The notes under the pieces were generated by a model. That model was given only the letters and a program-made list of their open reading frames with translations, ran no database searches and had not been told where the DNA came from. The position numbers were made by a program, and so were the translations under genes. Shown here piece after piece: positions 1-13,757 of a stretch of 64,000 bases of DNA. The stretch's first letter is position 1, and the number at the start of each line of letters is the position of its first letter. The DNA comes from Dipteronia dyeriana (Eukaryota; Streptophyta; Magnoliopsida; Sapindales; Sapindaceae), in assembly GCA_032871835.1 (NCBI GenBank), contig CM065300.1:2361768-2425767 (forward strand), written 5' to 3'.

Positions 1-218
1 TAAATTACCAAACCCTCCAAAACAAGAAGAGAACACAAATTTCCCAAATGCACAAAGGAACAAAACAGGACATGCAATTAAGTGTAAATGCAGAGATGAA
101 ATTAGGGATTTTTTAGAGTAGCAACAGTCGAGTAAGAACAACAAAAACCCGCTGCAGATATATAACAACAGTAATAATAATAAATTAGTAAAGAATCACG
201 CAAAAAATTCAGCTTTAC

Positions 219-466
219 CGGTGCCTTCTACACTGATCGAAGGAGCGTTGGTTCGAGCTCCTTCGTCAATGGTGTATAGAGGTACAACGAAGCTCAGCGT
301 CTCGTGGACCAGAAGAGTGCACCAAATCGGCATGCGCATGTTGTGGCGGAACAGGCCCGCCGGGCTTATCGGGCAACCCGAGTCCGCGAAGGTGTGGAAC
401 CCTTAGATTTTGGGCCTCCTCTTCCTCTTCCTGCTGTCTGCACGCTCCAAGTATCGAAATCGACAT
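219..466 (-). CDS. Possible 5' exon of an unrecognised gene running off the left edge
   Basis: The minus strand here is GC-richer than its surroundings. Two overlapping open frames can be read. One starts at 466 (MSISILGACRQQ...). The other starts at 339 with MRMPIWCTLLVHETLSFVVP, a hydrophobic stretch, and runs into a plausible donor (CACCG|GTAAAG) after base 219. A second-frame continuation upstream is closed by a stop. I recognise neither protein. It could be a first exon, an antisense artefact of a promoter-proximal GC island, or a pseudogene. The flanking DNA on the right is AT-rich and looks intergenic. Confidence 0.25.
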
Positions 467-2244
467 TTTTTCTCCACCAAAATGTTTTCAGTAACTAGTT
501 TGCGAACTTGGTCCTTCACTTTTTCACAAATACCAAATTACTCCCTCCATTAACGTTCTGTTAGTCAAAATTAACGGTCAACGTATATTTTAGTCGTTTT
601 ACTTTTTGTAAAATAATTGTAAAGACTATCCATATATTATATTATTACAACATATAATATATTGAGCATTTTAACAAACGTGTATAATATTTATTTTATC
701 CGGATATTAATTGTTTATTAATTAGAAACTCACACATCACCTTTTAGAAGAAATGATAATTCACCTTTCATCCACGTATATGTTGAGATGTTCAAATTCC
801 ATCATATATATTTTATAAGTAAGTGTGGGAGTCACACCTCCAATAATATATATTTTATTATTTTAAAATTTGTTAATTTATAGTGTGTTTTATGTAGTTA
901 ATTTATAGTATGTGCTAATAAAAATAAAAATATATATTATTGTTGGTTTTAGTTGTCTTGCAGATAAATAATAAAACAACAGACCACTCACACTTGAAAA
1001 TACCAGTGTCAAGTGTGAGACATATAATAGTTTTAATATTCGATTTTACATATGGACGGTGACAACTTCAGTGATTAAAATCAACTATATAGAACAAATG
1101 TATGTGTTACTTCAATTGAGAAATGCATGAGCTACTTTGCTTTCCATATTTTGAAGTTTTGAACCCATAAAGTTGCTTTCTTTATTTATACCCGTAACTG
1201 TTTTATTTTTTATTTCAAAAACCTCTTATACTACAAGAGATGTTATTAGGTAAACTAACTAGTATTTACATCAGGGTCGGTTCTGACTTTCTTATAGCTT
1301 GGGGAGAAAATCGAAAATGGGGCATTTTGTTCCTATTCATTATTTATAGTTTTTTAAAAATAAAAATATTTATATCACCTTTGCTAAAATTTAATGATGT
1401 TTATTGAATTTTGAAGTAATTTTTTTTCATGGATGATATAAATAATTTTAAAAAAAAAATTTGAAAATTTGTGATTATAAAAATGTTTTTTTTTTCAGCT
1501 TTTTTGAAGATGTAAACTTAAAGAATAACGAAAAATCGGGAAAGTAATTATTGAATCTTAAAAATTTATAAAATTTTACTAGGTGTATATTTTAATTTTC
1601 TCATGACATGTGGAAAAGAATGAGCCCTTCACTAGTGAGTGGGGCTGATAGTGAGACTTGGTGATCGAGATTCGACAAAGAAAGTATGTAGAAATTAGAG
1701 AAAAAGAAAATGGAGAGAAAATAAGAATGTAAAACTGTAAAAGTGAGATTATGAGAATATGCAATGTTGACTATTGACTTGGAAAAAGAGAGGAGAGAAT
1801 TAAAATCATGAAAGTTTGAAACTCTAAATTGTTTGTTTGGTTCACATTTGGGCTTTGACCTTTTATTTTTTAGTCTTTTTTTTAACTAGCAATTGTGCCG
1901 ATCTGAAATGAAAGTAATGTGTCGATCAATCCATCATTTAAACAAATAACAAAAAACTGTAATTGGGCTTTTTTTCTAAACTTGAGATTCGGTCCATCGA
2001 TATTTGCACCCTTCTAAAACCGGTTATACACCTCTTCAGTAATTAACAAAGACTCTAATTCCAGGTTGGACCTGTAACATCTCTTTTGGGCCTGGCCCAA
2101 TTCATATCAGTCGAGTCTCGATATCACAGTTATCAAATCCGATTCTAAATTTCTAATGATAAATTTGTTATGATAATTACGTTAAGTAGTCTTAATTTTA
2201 GTTATTCATGACAAATATTTTCCCATTATAAAGAATTTATATTG
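467..2244. other. AT-rich intergenic DNA
   Basis: No credible coding frame, RNA gene or complete mobile element was seen. At about 1272 the string CAGGGTCGGTTCTGAC, followed by a GGGG-rich stretch, resembles the 5' end of plant Tip100-type hAT elements, but I could not find the matching 3' end. Confidence 0.5.
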
Positions 2245-2375
2245 TTTTTTTTTTTTAATATTACACTATTATATAAATTCGAGGTATTTGAAAGAGGGAG
2301 GACTTGAACCCACAACCCTATAGGCGTGATGCAATGTGAAGGGTTTACTAAAGAACCAACCGCATCTCGTTAATT
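2245..2375 (-). repeat. tRNA-like SINE relic with poly(A) tail
   Basis: Read on the minus strand it has a box A-like segment (GGTTGGTTCTTTAGTAAACC), a box B-like segment (GGTTGTGGGTTCAAGTCC, fitting GWTCRANNC), a body of about 50 bases and an A-run at 2256-2245. The same head sequence recurs on the minus strand near 13.7 kb and 26.5 kb, so it is a dispersed family rather than a tRNA gene. No cloverleaf can be closed. Confidence 0.45.
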
Positions 2376-3108
2376 TATATTATTTCTACGCTAATGAAAT
2401 GAAATCAACAGTTATATTTACATGCATAAAAAAACTTGTCCAAGTCGCTACGATCGCAAGCGATATATAAAAATAAAATTAAAAAACTGTTGTTATATAA
2501 TCACAGATTCAAGGAAAATCAAAATCTATAAGTTGTCACAAGTGTGTGAATACAAATGATAACAATACAGAACTAATTAGAGAGTTATTTTTGACTGAAC
2601 ATCTTCATGGGATCATCACAAACACAGTCGTTTTCCACAGCTACAACATTGACCCGATTTCAAAAGAGCAATTTAATACATCAAGAACTGAATTAAAGCG
2701 AAAAAAAATATGCAAGTAGTTCCCAGTAATAAGATGCTTGAGATTCGAGTACAACCACCAAGTAACAAATGAAAATCAATCTTTGATGTTCAAGAACAAC
2801 GAGTCCTTGTATACAAAAGAAAAGGACTATCTGAAAGCAGATTAATGATTCAATCATGCGCGAAGAAATTGTCTAACAGGCTACTTATATATTGAGCTGA
2901 AATATCGGGAAAAACTTTGTGAAATACCACTTGAAGAACAAATGTAGACCTGCATCCAGTGTTATAGATAGATGAAATTTCACCTCACCCTAAACTCAAT
3001 ATGTCAAACTATTTGGTTTTATTGTCCGTGCATAATCAATGCCTCAGTTCTAAAATCAGATATCGATATCTGTTATCTTAAAAAATGTTACCTGGAATTA
3101 AGAAAAAT
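2376..3108. other. 3' flank and probable 3' UTR of the FIP1[V]-like gene
   Basis: There is no open frame of note. Read on the minus strand, an AATAAA lies at 3023-3018, about 85 bases after the stop codon of the neighbouring gene, and may serve as its polyadenylation signal. Confidence 0.4.
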
Positions 3109-6100
3109 CTAACTCTTATTCCAGCGCCTTTTTCGGGCTGGCCTTAGTTGCTTAGTTTCAGCTGAGTCAACCAGCAAATCAGCTTGGGGCTTGGGATTCT
3201 TGTCCGGCTCCTTCTTTAATGGGACGAGATCCTTGAATCGTTCCCTTCGCTTCTCCATTTTAGCTAGTGTCTCCTGTAGATGTTGGTAGTCATTTTGCTC
3301 AACAATATTATTTTCACTGGAAGCATTTTCACTATATGATATTCTCTTCTTCACATTGCCGGTTGGTGCTGTACTTTCAGCAACATGTTTCTTTTCCAAG
3401 TCTTTTTCCATATTTGGTTCTTCGGCTACTATTTGACCCTCCTCAATGTCCAGATCTTGACTACGGGCGCAGACTAGAAACTTACCACGCCACTGCTCAT
3501 AATTTTTATTGCTATCAATTTTTGCAATGTCAGTTCTGATGGCTTTCCCCCTCTCAGATTCATGATAATCCTTCAAAGTTGTCTGCTCCTTAGCATGCTT
3601 CTGGTCTATCTTTTCAACCTTGCCACTGCACATTAAGCTCCTGCCCTTGGACCATCTTCCAGAGGACTGCAGAATGTAGCGTCATATGGAGATATGATTT
3701 TATAAACACATAAATATCCGATGACACATTCTAATAATGTAGCGTCATATTTTGAAGATATGATGTATAAACATGTAAACATAGTTTTAGAAGAGAAAAC
3801 GGAATTCGATATTGAATGCATATTTATGATTGGTGACATTTGACAAAGCATCCACAATGAAAACAATTTTTCAGTTAACATAACATAACTTTCAAAGACT
3901 TGACAAACATGAAAACCTTGATGTAGTATCTCGAATTTTGATAAATTAGCAGCCATAAAAAAATTAATAAGTAAATAATAAGGGACTCCCTTCAAAGCCA
4001 GGAAATATGCAAATGTCAGAAGACTATGAATAATTACCACCTGGCAACTATTCTGTTTCTCTAGGCATGAATGGATATATTGACATGAGCACACGAAGAC
4101 AATGCAGATATGCTAGAAAGCTAGAGAAAGTAAATACATGGTAAAGTACGGAAGAAAGTAAGAGGTAATAATAGATGTAGAATAGATGTGGAACGATTTA
4201 GCATTAACAACACAGAAGAAGGGTTGCTCAGCATATATGGAGCACTGGTATATAAAAGTATAATTATACAAGATTTTAACCTCAGTTGCACCAGCTTTAC
4301 CTTTTCTTCCCCAACAATCCAGTCAACTGAATCCCTGCACCTCAGCACAGTATGCTCATGTTCACCTCTATAAATGATATTATAATTTTTATTAACACAT
4401 TCTGCACTACTTCCTTCTCTTATTGATTTGTATCTATGATGCTCCAAATGCATATCATCAAAAAGCATCCCATCGTGATCAGATTCATATTCATATTCGG
4501 GGTGAATCCTTTCACTTGTTGAAGTTTCTTCATAGGAAAATGAAAACTTTTCAGCAAACAATTCACTGTCCCAATCCCTTGCAATTAATTCATCCTCCAT
4601 CCTATGCAGTTCTTTAGAAAGCCAACTATGTCTTCTCTGCAGATGATCGTGATCCCAATCGTTATTATCCCTGATGCTATATTCTGTCTCATCAGTGACA
4701 TTATAAATACCAGACGAATCAATGTCCCTGTGCTCCTCATCACATATATGTCTCTTATGTCTCCTATACCTTTCGGTTAATTTGGAGTCGTACTCATCAT
4801 CGATAGATGTTATGCTATCATGCCACCTTCGTCTATTGTCTGTGAAACGTTCTCTGCACGACCGAGTGGTTGAAGACTGATGCTCCAAGCATCTCCCGTA
4901 TCCATTTTCATTTTCAATAGACCATGATCTATCCGAGTCCAAACGGTGAGAGTCACCATATCTTCCCCTTTGTACAGAGATTTTCACTTCTCTCCCAATA
5001 AATGGAAAGTCTCTCTCATACATTGTATCCATATAATCCCTTTCCCTTTCAGTAAATGAAACAGATCTCCCAAATTTTTCTTCCACGAAATCATTTTCCT
5101 CAAAATCAAGTGAACACCAATCACGGTTAATTCTCTTCCCAAATGGTTTACCGCTCTTCCCTCTCCATTTAATATCACTTTCCTTGAAAGTGGAGGAATG
5201 CTTTGGAACAAACAGCCTGGACTCCCCATCTCCTCTTTTACAATAATATTGATCTCTACCCATGTCATCTTCATTATCCACTCTAGTACTTCTTTCATGG
5301 CAATGCTCCCTTTCATCCCGAGCACTTCTTTCATGGCAATACTCCCTTTCATCCCGAGCACTTCTTTCATGGCAATATTCCCTTTCATCACGAGCATTCC
5401 TTTCATGGCAATACTCCCTTTCATCCAAAGCACTCCTTTCATCACAGTACTCTCTTTCATCCCATTTACTTCTCGAATAAGGATCAGTCCAGTCTCCAAA
5501 GCGCTGACGATATTTCCCATGAGGATACTTCTGTTGAACAAACTTAATATGGTTGTCGCCAACTTTTTCACTACCATAGCCAGAGGAAAAACCCACTTCC
5601 CTGTTATATGAGAAATCTCCTGTACCATGGTAATCAAGATCAATTAACCTTTGCTTTCTTCTGCAAACTGACTTGTAATCCCTATTGTACGAGCCCTCTC
5701 TGCCTGTGTCATATTCATTTTCAGGGTGGAACTTATGTTCAGAAGCAGTGTCACATATGCCACGTATCCCACGGCAGTTTTTCCATTTCTCTCTAATAGG
5801 ACCATGTCTTAAATAATCTTTGCCATTATCCTTACCATCTGACAGTGGAGAAGCATCATCATCAGTTTTAGGGTAAATATTTTGCATTGTAACACCACGG
5901 CATCTCCTACTGTGCCACTTCCAATCCTCTTGATAGGGACTTCTTCGTTTTAAATGATATCTTCTATGACCTGGTTTCATATTGATATCATTGCTTATAA
6001 AATCCTTCTTAACAGATGTGACTTCAGTTCCAGAATTTGGATATTGCCTTGTTGAAGGACCACAGACCATTACAGCACTGTGAAAACTATTTTTAGATAC

Positions 6101-9100
6101 ATCAGAATCGTTTCCAGAACATGATGGACTTAAGGTAAAGTGGCTACGATCAGCAAGTGATAATTCAGTCTCCAAGCATAAATCTGAGTCGTGTGCTTTT
6201 CTGTCATCCACCTCCTCTGCCCTTTTTAATGTTTCCATTGCTTTAGATGTTCTTTCTGGAGTGAGGACACTCAAATTTTGATGTCGATGTCCATCCCCAT
6301 CAGAGATCTGGCCATTGCCATGATCATAACCAGGGGACGTCGGATTAGATGCACTTTTGGGCTCAGAAAACCTGGGTATATCCAACCAGAAATTTAGCTT
6401 GTCAGCGGTTTCAAATAAAATGAGATCATACAAAATTAAACTTCTAAAATAATCCGTTCATATTAAGTGCAATGTGATGCAATCATTTCAAACTGAAGAG
6501 TGAAGATATATATGCCAAAACTGCTAAGCAAGGAGTTCCATGGAAATACTTCAAGAATCTAAAGCTACAGTTACAATTGTAATATATAAAAGTACTTGTA
6601 CAAGAAAATGGCATCACAGTATGGTAAATTGAAACCTTCTCAAAGCAGATGACAAGTCTGAATTTCTGTCATCTTTTTCAAGAGAATCTGCAGACACTTC
6701 ATCTCCACTGGCACTGCCACAACAAGGAATACCTCTGTTATGATCCAAATCCGGATCCCCATTTTTGGAAGTTTCAAGGCCGCTGCTATTGCTATCTATA
6801 TGGCCAAGGTCCTCCTTTCCAGACCAAGAAAAGTCCTCAGTACAATCCTGGACATTGATCTGACCCCAACCACAAAATAAGTAATGAAACAAGGAAAGTA
6901 GATGCCGTATAAAAGTTATCCCATTTTTAAATTGACAGAGCGCACCTGTATCACAACATCCGAATCCTGAATGCGGGGACGCTTTACACCCATTGATGGT
7001 TGGCGTTCACCTATACTGCCTTCGACCTCAATTGCTTGACCTTTTGGCTGAAACAAGTCGGTGGATGATTTCCAACCAAAAAACACTCAGATTAATGGAA
7101 ACAATAAATTATATCCTAAAATTTCTAACAATTATATAAGAATGAACTTCTCAACTTAGAATACCAACTCCCAAGGCCTATCTCCACAATCAGAAAATTT
7201 TGATAAAGATTGAACACAATTATTATCCTTAGCTCTAGCTTCTCAAACTATTTTCTCAATCATAAAACCAAATTCATATGCCTATTATCTCATAGACTCA
7301 TAAACAAAATTAAAATTGAAATCTCAACAGTCAGACCACCCACTTTAACTGATGGTCTAAAATAGCCAGAGTTCCCACAACGATTCAAATAACTCACCTG
7401 ATTAATTTTTGGAGACTCATAAACTGCATTTCTAGCTTGGTTAAGGGAATGATCCTGAAATTGGCCCTGCAGACACAATCGGTAATTGAAACAAAATCTG
7501 CTGAGAACCGGTTGGCTGTAATCAAAGTCTACCATAAATATAGCAGTAAATTCACACTAGTAAAAGCTCAAGCATTCTATTTTAAAAATTAAAAAAAAAA
7601 AAAAAAAAGGCTCAAGCATTCCACGTCAAATGGCAGGATTCACTATGCCAGAAGACCCAAGGATCTCTCAAACTCGCATTACACACACACTGACATATGT
7701 AAGGTAAATTGTTTCAAGAGATTAAGCATGAGTTTAGATTTATATACCAGCAAACTTCGGTAACTTTTCCAGCTTTCTTCATTGAAATCAAAGTTAAAGA
7801 AATCTGACATATTAGCTTCAGGATGATTCCATGGTTTCTCTTCAAATGTATCAATATTAACATCTAGTATAGTCCTGAAAGAAATATAACAACGTCCTTT
7901 TTGTAAGAAACAATATCATTAAGGAAAAACTCTACCGCATTAAACCAACAAACAGGCAGTGTTGACTTTATTAATAGAGTTTACAAGGCTAACCACTCAC
8001 TGTTACAACAACACCTACAATATACTTCACTTGAATAATAAATCTCACATGGAACAAGCTCTCACCACCATAATTCAAAAGGCTCATAAAACATCAATTC
8101 ATTTAATATAAACAGTAAATGCCATGAGGCCCATGATAAACTGTGAATAAATCACTGTAGAATCACAATCAGAGTTGTCTATGCACTCTGCTATTGCCAT
8201 AATAAACTTCAAAATAATAAGAATAATAAATAATGGATTGCTGTGTAGAAACTGATTATAGTAGTAAACACTAACCTATACCATGGGAGCGAGAAACTGT
8301 ATGCACGTTGATGAACTTTTGAACTGGCACCGATACTAGCAACCTTACCTGTAATCGTACCCTTGTGTTGTTTAAATGCACTATCCTTCCTATCACCTCT
8401 AGCTGACATGGAAGAGAAGGATGTCGTCCCCGTTGATCCATTGACTCTTAAATTGCTTGTAAAATTTGATCCATGCGGCCTAATGTACTACATTACATTC
8501 ACATAATCCAAATAAGAATCTAAAGTTGAATCATCCTAGCAACAAAGAAGCATTGATCAAAATCAAATGACATTTATATAAAAAGAACATGAAGAATTAT
8601 AATGTTGAACTATTTAAGTAAAACAAAGGTCTGTGAGTTTCTCAATCATCTGAAAAACTGACATTATTGCCCGTAATCACATTTTAGTTGATATCCATCG
8701 TTAAGATTCTAATGAAAGATAAACAAATGCAATTCGAAATAAAACAAACTAATGAATAAATTCAGGGCATTTGCGATGCTGATCAATCACAATTAATGTA
8801 CTGGTTCATTCAATGTCCATAAAACAGCAACTAAAACACCTTATAATGACAGTACAATTCCACATATTCAGGTAGCCAAACAAAATCACTACCTTGTACT
8901 GCAAATGCTGCTGCGGATTATACGAATGGCCATTGTTATTATTAGAATTATCATTATTAGAATTTAACTCCAACCCATCACCCACCACTTGATCAAAACC
9001 ATCATCATCCTCATTAAAACCACCACCACTGCCGCTGCCACCATTACCAGCTCCAGTGACCGGAAACCTCTTGCAATCCTCATCGTTCAACAAGATTTTC

Positions 9101-9309
9101 AACTCGTCCTCGCTATCGCTCCCGTCATCTCCTTCTAAGCTCGCCTTTTGCTGCGAATTCGTGTTTTCGTTGCTATTATCGTTGTCCTCTGGTTCCGGTT
9201 CCAGTTCTGTGTAAAATTTAGTGAACTCTGCTGCATTATTGGTGATTTTTTTCACTTGAACCTCAACATCGGCGTATAATTCACCAAAATCATCGTCGAT
9301 TGAATCCAT
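3109..9309 (-). CDS. FIPS5: FIP1[V]-like pre-mRNA polyadenylation factor, 8 exons, about 1259 aa
   Basis: Fip1-family proteins are subunits of the nuclear cleavage and polyadenylation machinery and bind poly(A) polymerase, CPSF30 and RNA. Coding exons read 5' to 3': 9309-8893, 8487-8276, 7874-7748, 7466-7398, 7047-6946, 6859-6636, 6371-4301, 3666-3109. All junctions are GT-AG and in phase. The start was set at MDSIDDDFGELYADV rather than the GTG two codons earlier. Residues 1-139 are acidic and Asn/Gly-rich. The conserved Fip1 motif is at about 222-250 (EEKPWNHPEANMSDFFNF, then NEESWKSY), followed by a block with GERQPSMGVKRPRIQD. The long exon 7 is an Arg/Asp/Glu/His/Ser-rich low-complexity region like that of Arabidopsis FIP1[V]. 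The C-terminus has LAKMEKRRERFKD and ends RKRRWNKS, as in the plant family. Arabidopsis FIP1[V] is about 1200 aa. The gene looks intact. Orthology is inferred from memory of the family. Confidence 0.88.
5283..5466 (-). repeat. 36-bp coding minisatellite, five copies, inside FIP1[V] exon 7
   Basis: Five direct copies of a 36-base unit start at 5292, 5328, 5364, 5400 and 5436. The period is exactly 36, so the frame is kept. On the coding strand they encode a 12-residue unit of the type DEREYCHERSAR at about residues 686-747. The first and last copies have diverged (CDERSAL; HCHERSTR), while the middle ones are nearly identical, which suggests recent expansion. Confidence 0.9.
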
Positions 9310-11462
9310 TTTCACATAAATTAATCAACCAAAAAATAAATTGAGCTAGGGTTTTCTGGCAACTCAGAAGTACGTAACATTGCAAGTGAAAGATAGAAAT
9401 GAACACTCGTTTTTTTTGGAAATGTAACTGTATAGAGAATTATAAACCCTTAAATAATTGAAAAACCCTACATGACAGTGCTATAACCCTAGTAAAACCC
9501 TCATTGTGTGTGTTGTGGTTTTTGCCGGTGAATTTGATTGGTTAATTTGTTGGACCTCTTATTAGGCCCATCTTAACGGGCCCAGGTTATTGGACCATGT
9601 TTTGATATCACTAACATTTTCGTCTTTCGTGGTTACACCATTACATGGGGTTTTCCGAGAGGATTAGAATATGTAACTTTATAATACAAGTATAATTGAT
9701 TTTACCGCCACACTAACATATTTTATGGATTGTTAATGGAACAATGGTTGTTGGTAATTTTGACAATATCATTGATTGCTAGTTGGACCTCTTATTGGGC
9801 CTTTTCATGGCCCCATATTATTAGGCACTATCTCAAATTACGATGGCTAATGCGTGTTGCTGGTGTTTTTTTTTTCAATAATCTAACACAATAATACCGG
9901 TCGTGTCGAGGGTTTTCCAACCGCTACAAACACGGTTGGAATATAATTCTCACTAGAGGGTCTCCAATGGCGAAGCCATGTTGGTGACTGGTGAGTGAGG
10001 GGGGAAGCCAAGGATTTTTGTATTTATTTAAGTTTATTTATATTTTACCCTAATATTTTTGTTATTTATAGTTTTCCAATTGGCCCTTCAAATTCTTAGC
10101 GTCGGCTTCGTCTGTGAGGTTTCCCAACATTTTATGATTTATGAAGCAGGAACCCTATCACGTAATGAATGCTTTGTTGATGCAATTATGCAAATAATTA
10201 ACGAATAGCAATCAAACAAATCAATATATATGTAAGAGGGAACCGTAAGAAATGATAAAAAAAAATATTAAGTTACTGCTTTTAGTCAAAAATTTATTTT
10301 TAACTATAGCTAGCATCTTTTAACTCAAAGTGACAAATATGTCCTCACTTTTGTTTTATTAGACCCAAAAATTCTCTTACCGGCGTCTTCACCACTTTTT
10401 AATAAAGGATCCAAGATTTTTTATAATGGCTCCGAAAATTTTAATAAAGGCTTCGAGCGTTTTCCATAGATATGTTTTTTAATGAATTTTTGTGCGTGGC
10501 TTTTTTCAATTTCTGAGACTTTTACATAAGTTTCCGAGCTTTTTTTGTGAAGGTTTGGAGACTTTTGGTGAAGTGTTTGAGCCTTTTTGTGAAATGTCCG
10601 AGAATATAAAAACAGTCTCTTGGCCTTTTTATGGAGTGTCCGAGACTTTTTAAATAGTCTTCGACCGTTTTCAATATAATTTTATTTTTTTTTAATAATG
10701 GTTTGTGATGAATCGGGTGATAAATTAATAAGTCCAGAAAATGATATAAGTCTAGAAATTGACATAAATAAGTCTCGAAATGAATAAAAATATGGCTCAA
10801 AATTAAGTCTCGAATACATCAAATAAGTCTAACAACGACACACAGTTTTCTAGAAAACCAAATCGAAATGGGGAATTAGCATCAGCTCAACATAAATATC
10901 TAACAAATTGAAAGTGGAAGTTTCCATACCACAACTGAAAAATTGTCATTCAAGAAGTTTGTCAACAACTTTATAGAAGAAATTTACCTTATCAACTCTT
11001 CTAAATATTTCAAACAAGGTTTTAATGACGGAATCTACTTTTCAAACCTGGATATTCATCGATTTTGAAAAGATATGGATAAATGAACTGTGAAAGGCCA
11101 GGAAGAACGACTAAATGGAGATAAAAATAGAGGAAGTTAGAAAATGAAAAGTAGATGAACTGTGAAAGGCAATAGATGTGGAGAAAAATTGAAAATGAAA
11201 TGTAAAAGTTGTAAAGGTCAAAAAGGGGGCATTTTGGTCTCAATACTTTTTTAGGTGCTAATAAAACAAAACTTATTAAAGTGCTAATAAAACAAAACTT
11301 ATTAAAGTAGTAATAGTCGTACAATTTAATGTTGAAAATGTGTTATTTACACTCATTTCCTCGGGTTGGCATTAGTGTAACTTTTTAAATAATTACCATT
11401 ATATGTGTTTTGCTGAAGCTAATTAAGCATCTGCTTGGTTAGGGTTGCTGATGAAATTGTTA
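9310..11462. other. Intergenic DNA upstream of the FIP1[V]-like gene
   Basis: The first 100-200 bases should contain the FIP1[V] 5' UTR and promoter; no clear TATA box was picked out. Farther right I see only AT-rich sequence and a small tandem duplication of about 26 bases at 11253-11304 (unit GTGCTAATAAAACAAAACTT...). No gene is supported. Confidence 0.5.
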
Positions 11463-11873
11463 GACCATCTTCAATGCATGTGCTATTGCTAATGCTAAAT
11501 TTGGTATAAAAAAATGTAAAATCCTATATTTGACATAACAATTTAGCATTGTGTTCAAATGTACAGTTGTATTTGACATACTATTTTTATTATTTTATTA
11601 ATTAAAATTATTAAAGTCAACACTTATTATTAATACATTTATTAAATTGCTGATGAATAATTTGTTAAAATAAATTTTGGTTGAAACGTCATTAATGTAC
11701 ATTAAATTTAAATTGTTTTAAATATTTAAAAAATAGATATAATGATATTTTTATAATTAAAAAAGTAATATTTATATGCCAAATTTGGTACAGTATTTTG
11801 CACTAAAAGTTTTTACATTCTATACTAAATTTTAGTATTAACATACTGATTTGGCACAACATTGGAGATGCTC
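11463..11873. mobile_element. Tourist-like (PIF/Harbinger) MITE, 411 bp
   Basis: The ends form terminal inverted repeats: GACCATCTTCAATGC on the left and, read inward from the right, GAGCATCTCCAATGT. Both sides carry TTA, the expected 3-bp target duplication of this superfamily. The interior is AT-rich and has no transposase, so it is non-autonomous. Confidence 0.75.
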
Positions 11874-13683
11874 TTATGGATTCAAAAGTAGGATTCATTT
11901 GATTGGTAAATTTTACTCTTATTTGCTGTTATTTCATAAGACTTTAACTATACAACAAGAATCTGTTTATATATATATATATATATATGAATTACATATT
12001 ACATAACAAACGAATAACTAGTCATTATCTATAAAGAGTCATGTCATTTGATCCATGTGCATAAGCAATTTGTATTCTCTATGCCGTATAAAACTACGAC
12101 AGAATCATTTATGCGGTTCTTTTAGATTTCTTTATGCCCAATAAAACAATAACAAGGTATGTTCATAAAGTCTTAATAAAAATTCTTTAACCAAAACCTA
12201 ACAATATTATTAGTTTTATTTTTCTTTGAGTCCGTTAAAATGTCAGAAAAAATCTAATTTGAAAATCACATATGACAAAGTCAAATAAATTATTATAAAA
12301 AAAAGGTTACCGGTAACGGTGTATAGAAGAGTAATCGGGGTGAATGACGAGAAAGATTATGACACTGATAATTGACAGCTTATGTTGTTAAAGAAGACGA
12401 TCAATGAAGAATATGCTTGAAATAAATTTGATTTATATGAAATTAAACCTAAGATATAGTTGTTTTATGTTAAATCATTAGTGATAATTTAGTCTTTACA
12501 GATATTCATTAAGTCTAGCATCATATTCTTTCATAATCACTTTGTAAAAGTAAATCCAAAAACTTCTTAAAATTGCTATCAAATCAACCCAAATTATTAA
12601 ATAATCACTTGTAAAAGTTGTATCTAACATTGTTTTTATACCAAACTTATTAAATAACCAGATTTTAACTTATCAAAAGCAATACCAGATGAATCCAAAC
12701 ATAATTCAACCACAAACTTTGTTTAAGTTTCGTTATATATTTCTAATGATTTATAAAAATTTGACTAGCAGCCATATGCTCAATTATCTGTTTATGATTT
12801 ATCCACCTGTCTTTACTTTTTGAGTGGCAATTATTAAAATAATACCTCACATTTTAAATTTATTTAAAATTCTATTTATATCCTTTATCAAAATTATTAA
12901 ATTAGACACGTATTTCAATACTAAATTGATCATTTGTTTTTTATAATTAAAATTGAAAGGGTATGAATTGAAATTTTTAAGTTATTTTGTTTGTTTTTTT
13001 AAGTGGTCAAATAATATAAAAAAATGAAAACAATATAAAAAATATTGACTTTTAACGTAATTCAAAATAACTGAATTGTATTTAATATATTTTGTTCAGG
13101 GATTATCCTAACAAATATAACATATTTCTAATTTTATCAGGATGTTATATTATACACATTTATTTCTTTTAACCTTTATTTTTTAAAATCAAAACCATTT
13201 TTAAATTATTATTTTATTCTTTTTTTATATATTATTATTATTGTTTATCATATATAAAAATAGTTTAAGATTTGTTAAATTATTTTTATTGAGTTGTTTG
13301 TATCGTATAAAATGAAAATACATAACAATTAATAGTAACAAAGGTATAATGTCAAATAAAATTGTTTTGAAACCATTTATATTAATAAAAAAACAATAAA
13401 ATTGATATTCTATTCAGAGGAGATAAAAATAAAAACAAGCATGACATTTAGATTCAGATTTAAGTCACTAATAAGTTTTTAGTAAAATTCAGGGTTGTTC
13501 AGTTTTCAGATAAAAAAACAAATGACTCATAACTCTTTTATAAATTGAATTAAGATAACCCCCCACCTTCATAAATAACGTGTTTATTATTTAATTTTTT
13601 TCATAAAGGTTTTAAGCGTAAATTTTATTTGTTTATGTTTTACGTACAACTCTTATTATTTTTTGAAATATTACATAAATTTT

Positions 13684-13757
13684 GTTTTTTTTTGTTAGGA
13701 CACAAACTCACAACCAATAGGTGTGAGAGGGTTTACCACTGGACCAATCTCATATCG
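13684..13757 (-). repeat. SINE-like relic in copy A
   Basis: On the minus strand the head reads as a box A match (TGGTCCAGTGGT), then a degenerate box B (GGTTGTGAGTTTGTGTCC) and an A-run. It has the same head as the element near 2.3 kb. Because it lies at the same place in both duplication copies, it inserted before the duplication. Confidence 0.45.

Noticed and set aside
1272..1330. Left end of a hAT element (CAGGGTCGGTTCTGAC)
   Set aside because: No matching right end or 8-bp duplication was found, so it is not listed as an element.
2300..2375. tRNA gene on the minus strand
   Set aside because: Box B fits, but no cloverleaf or anticodon stem can be formed and related heads occur elsewhere with poly(A) tails; treated as a SINE.
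5198..5611. 137-codon and 72-codon frames on the plus strand with repeated FMAILPFIPSTS-like units
   Set aside because: Antisense shadow of the FIP1[V] minisatellite; a 36-base repeat keeps every frame open.
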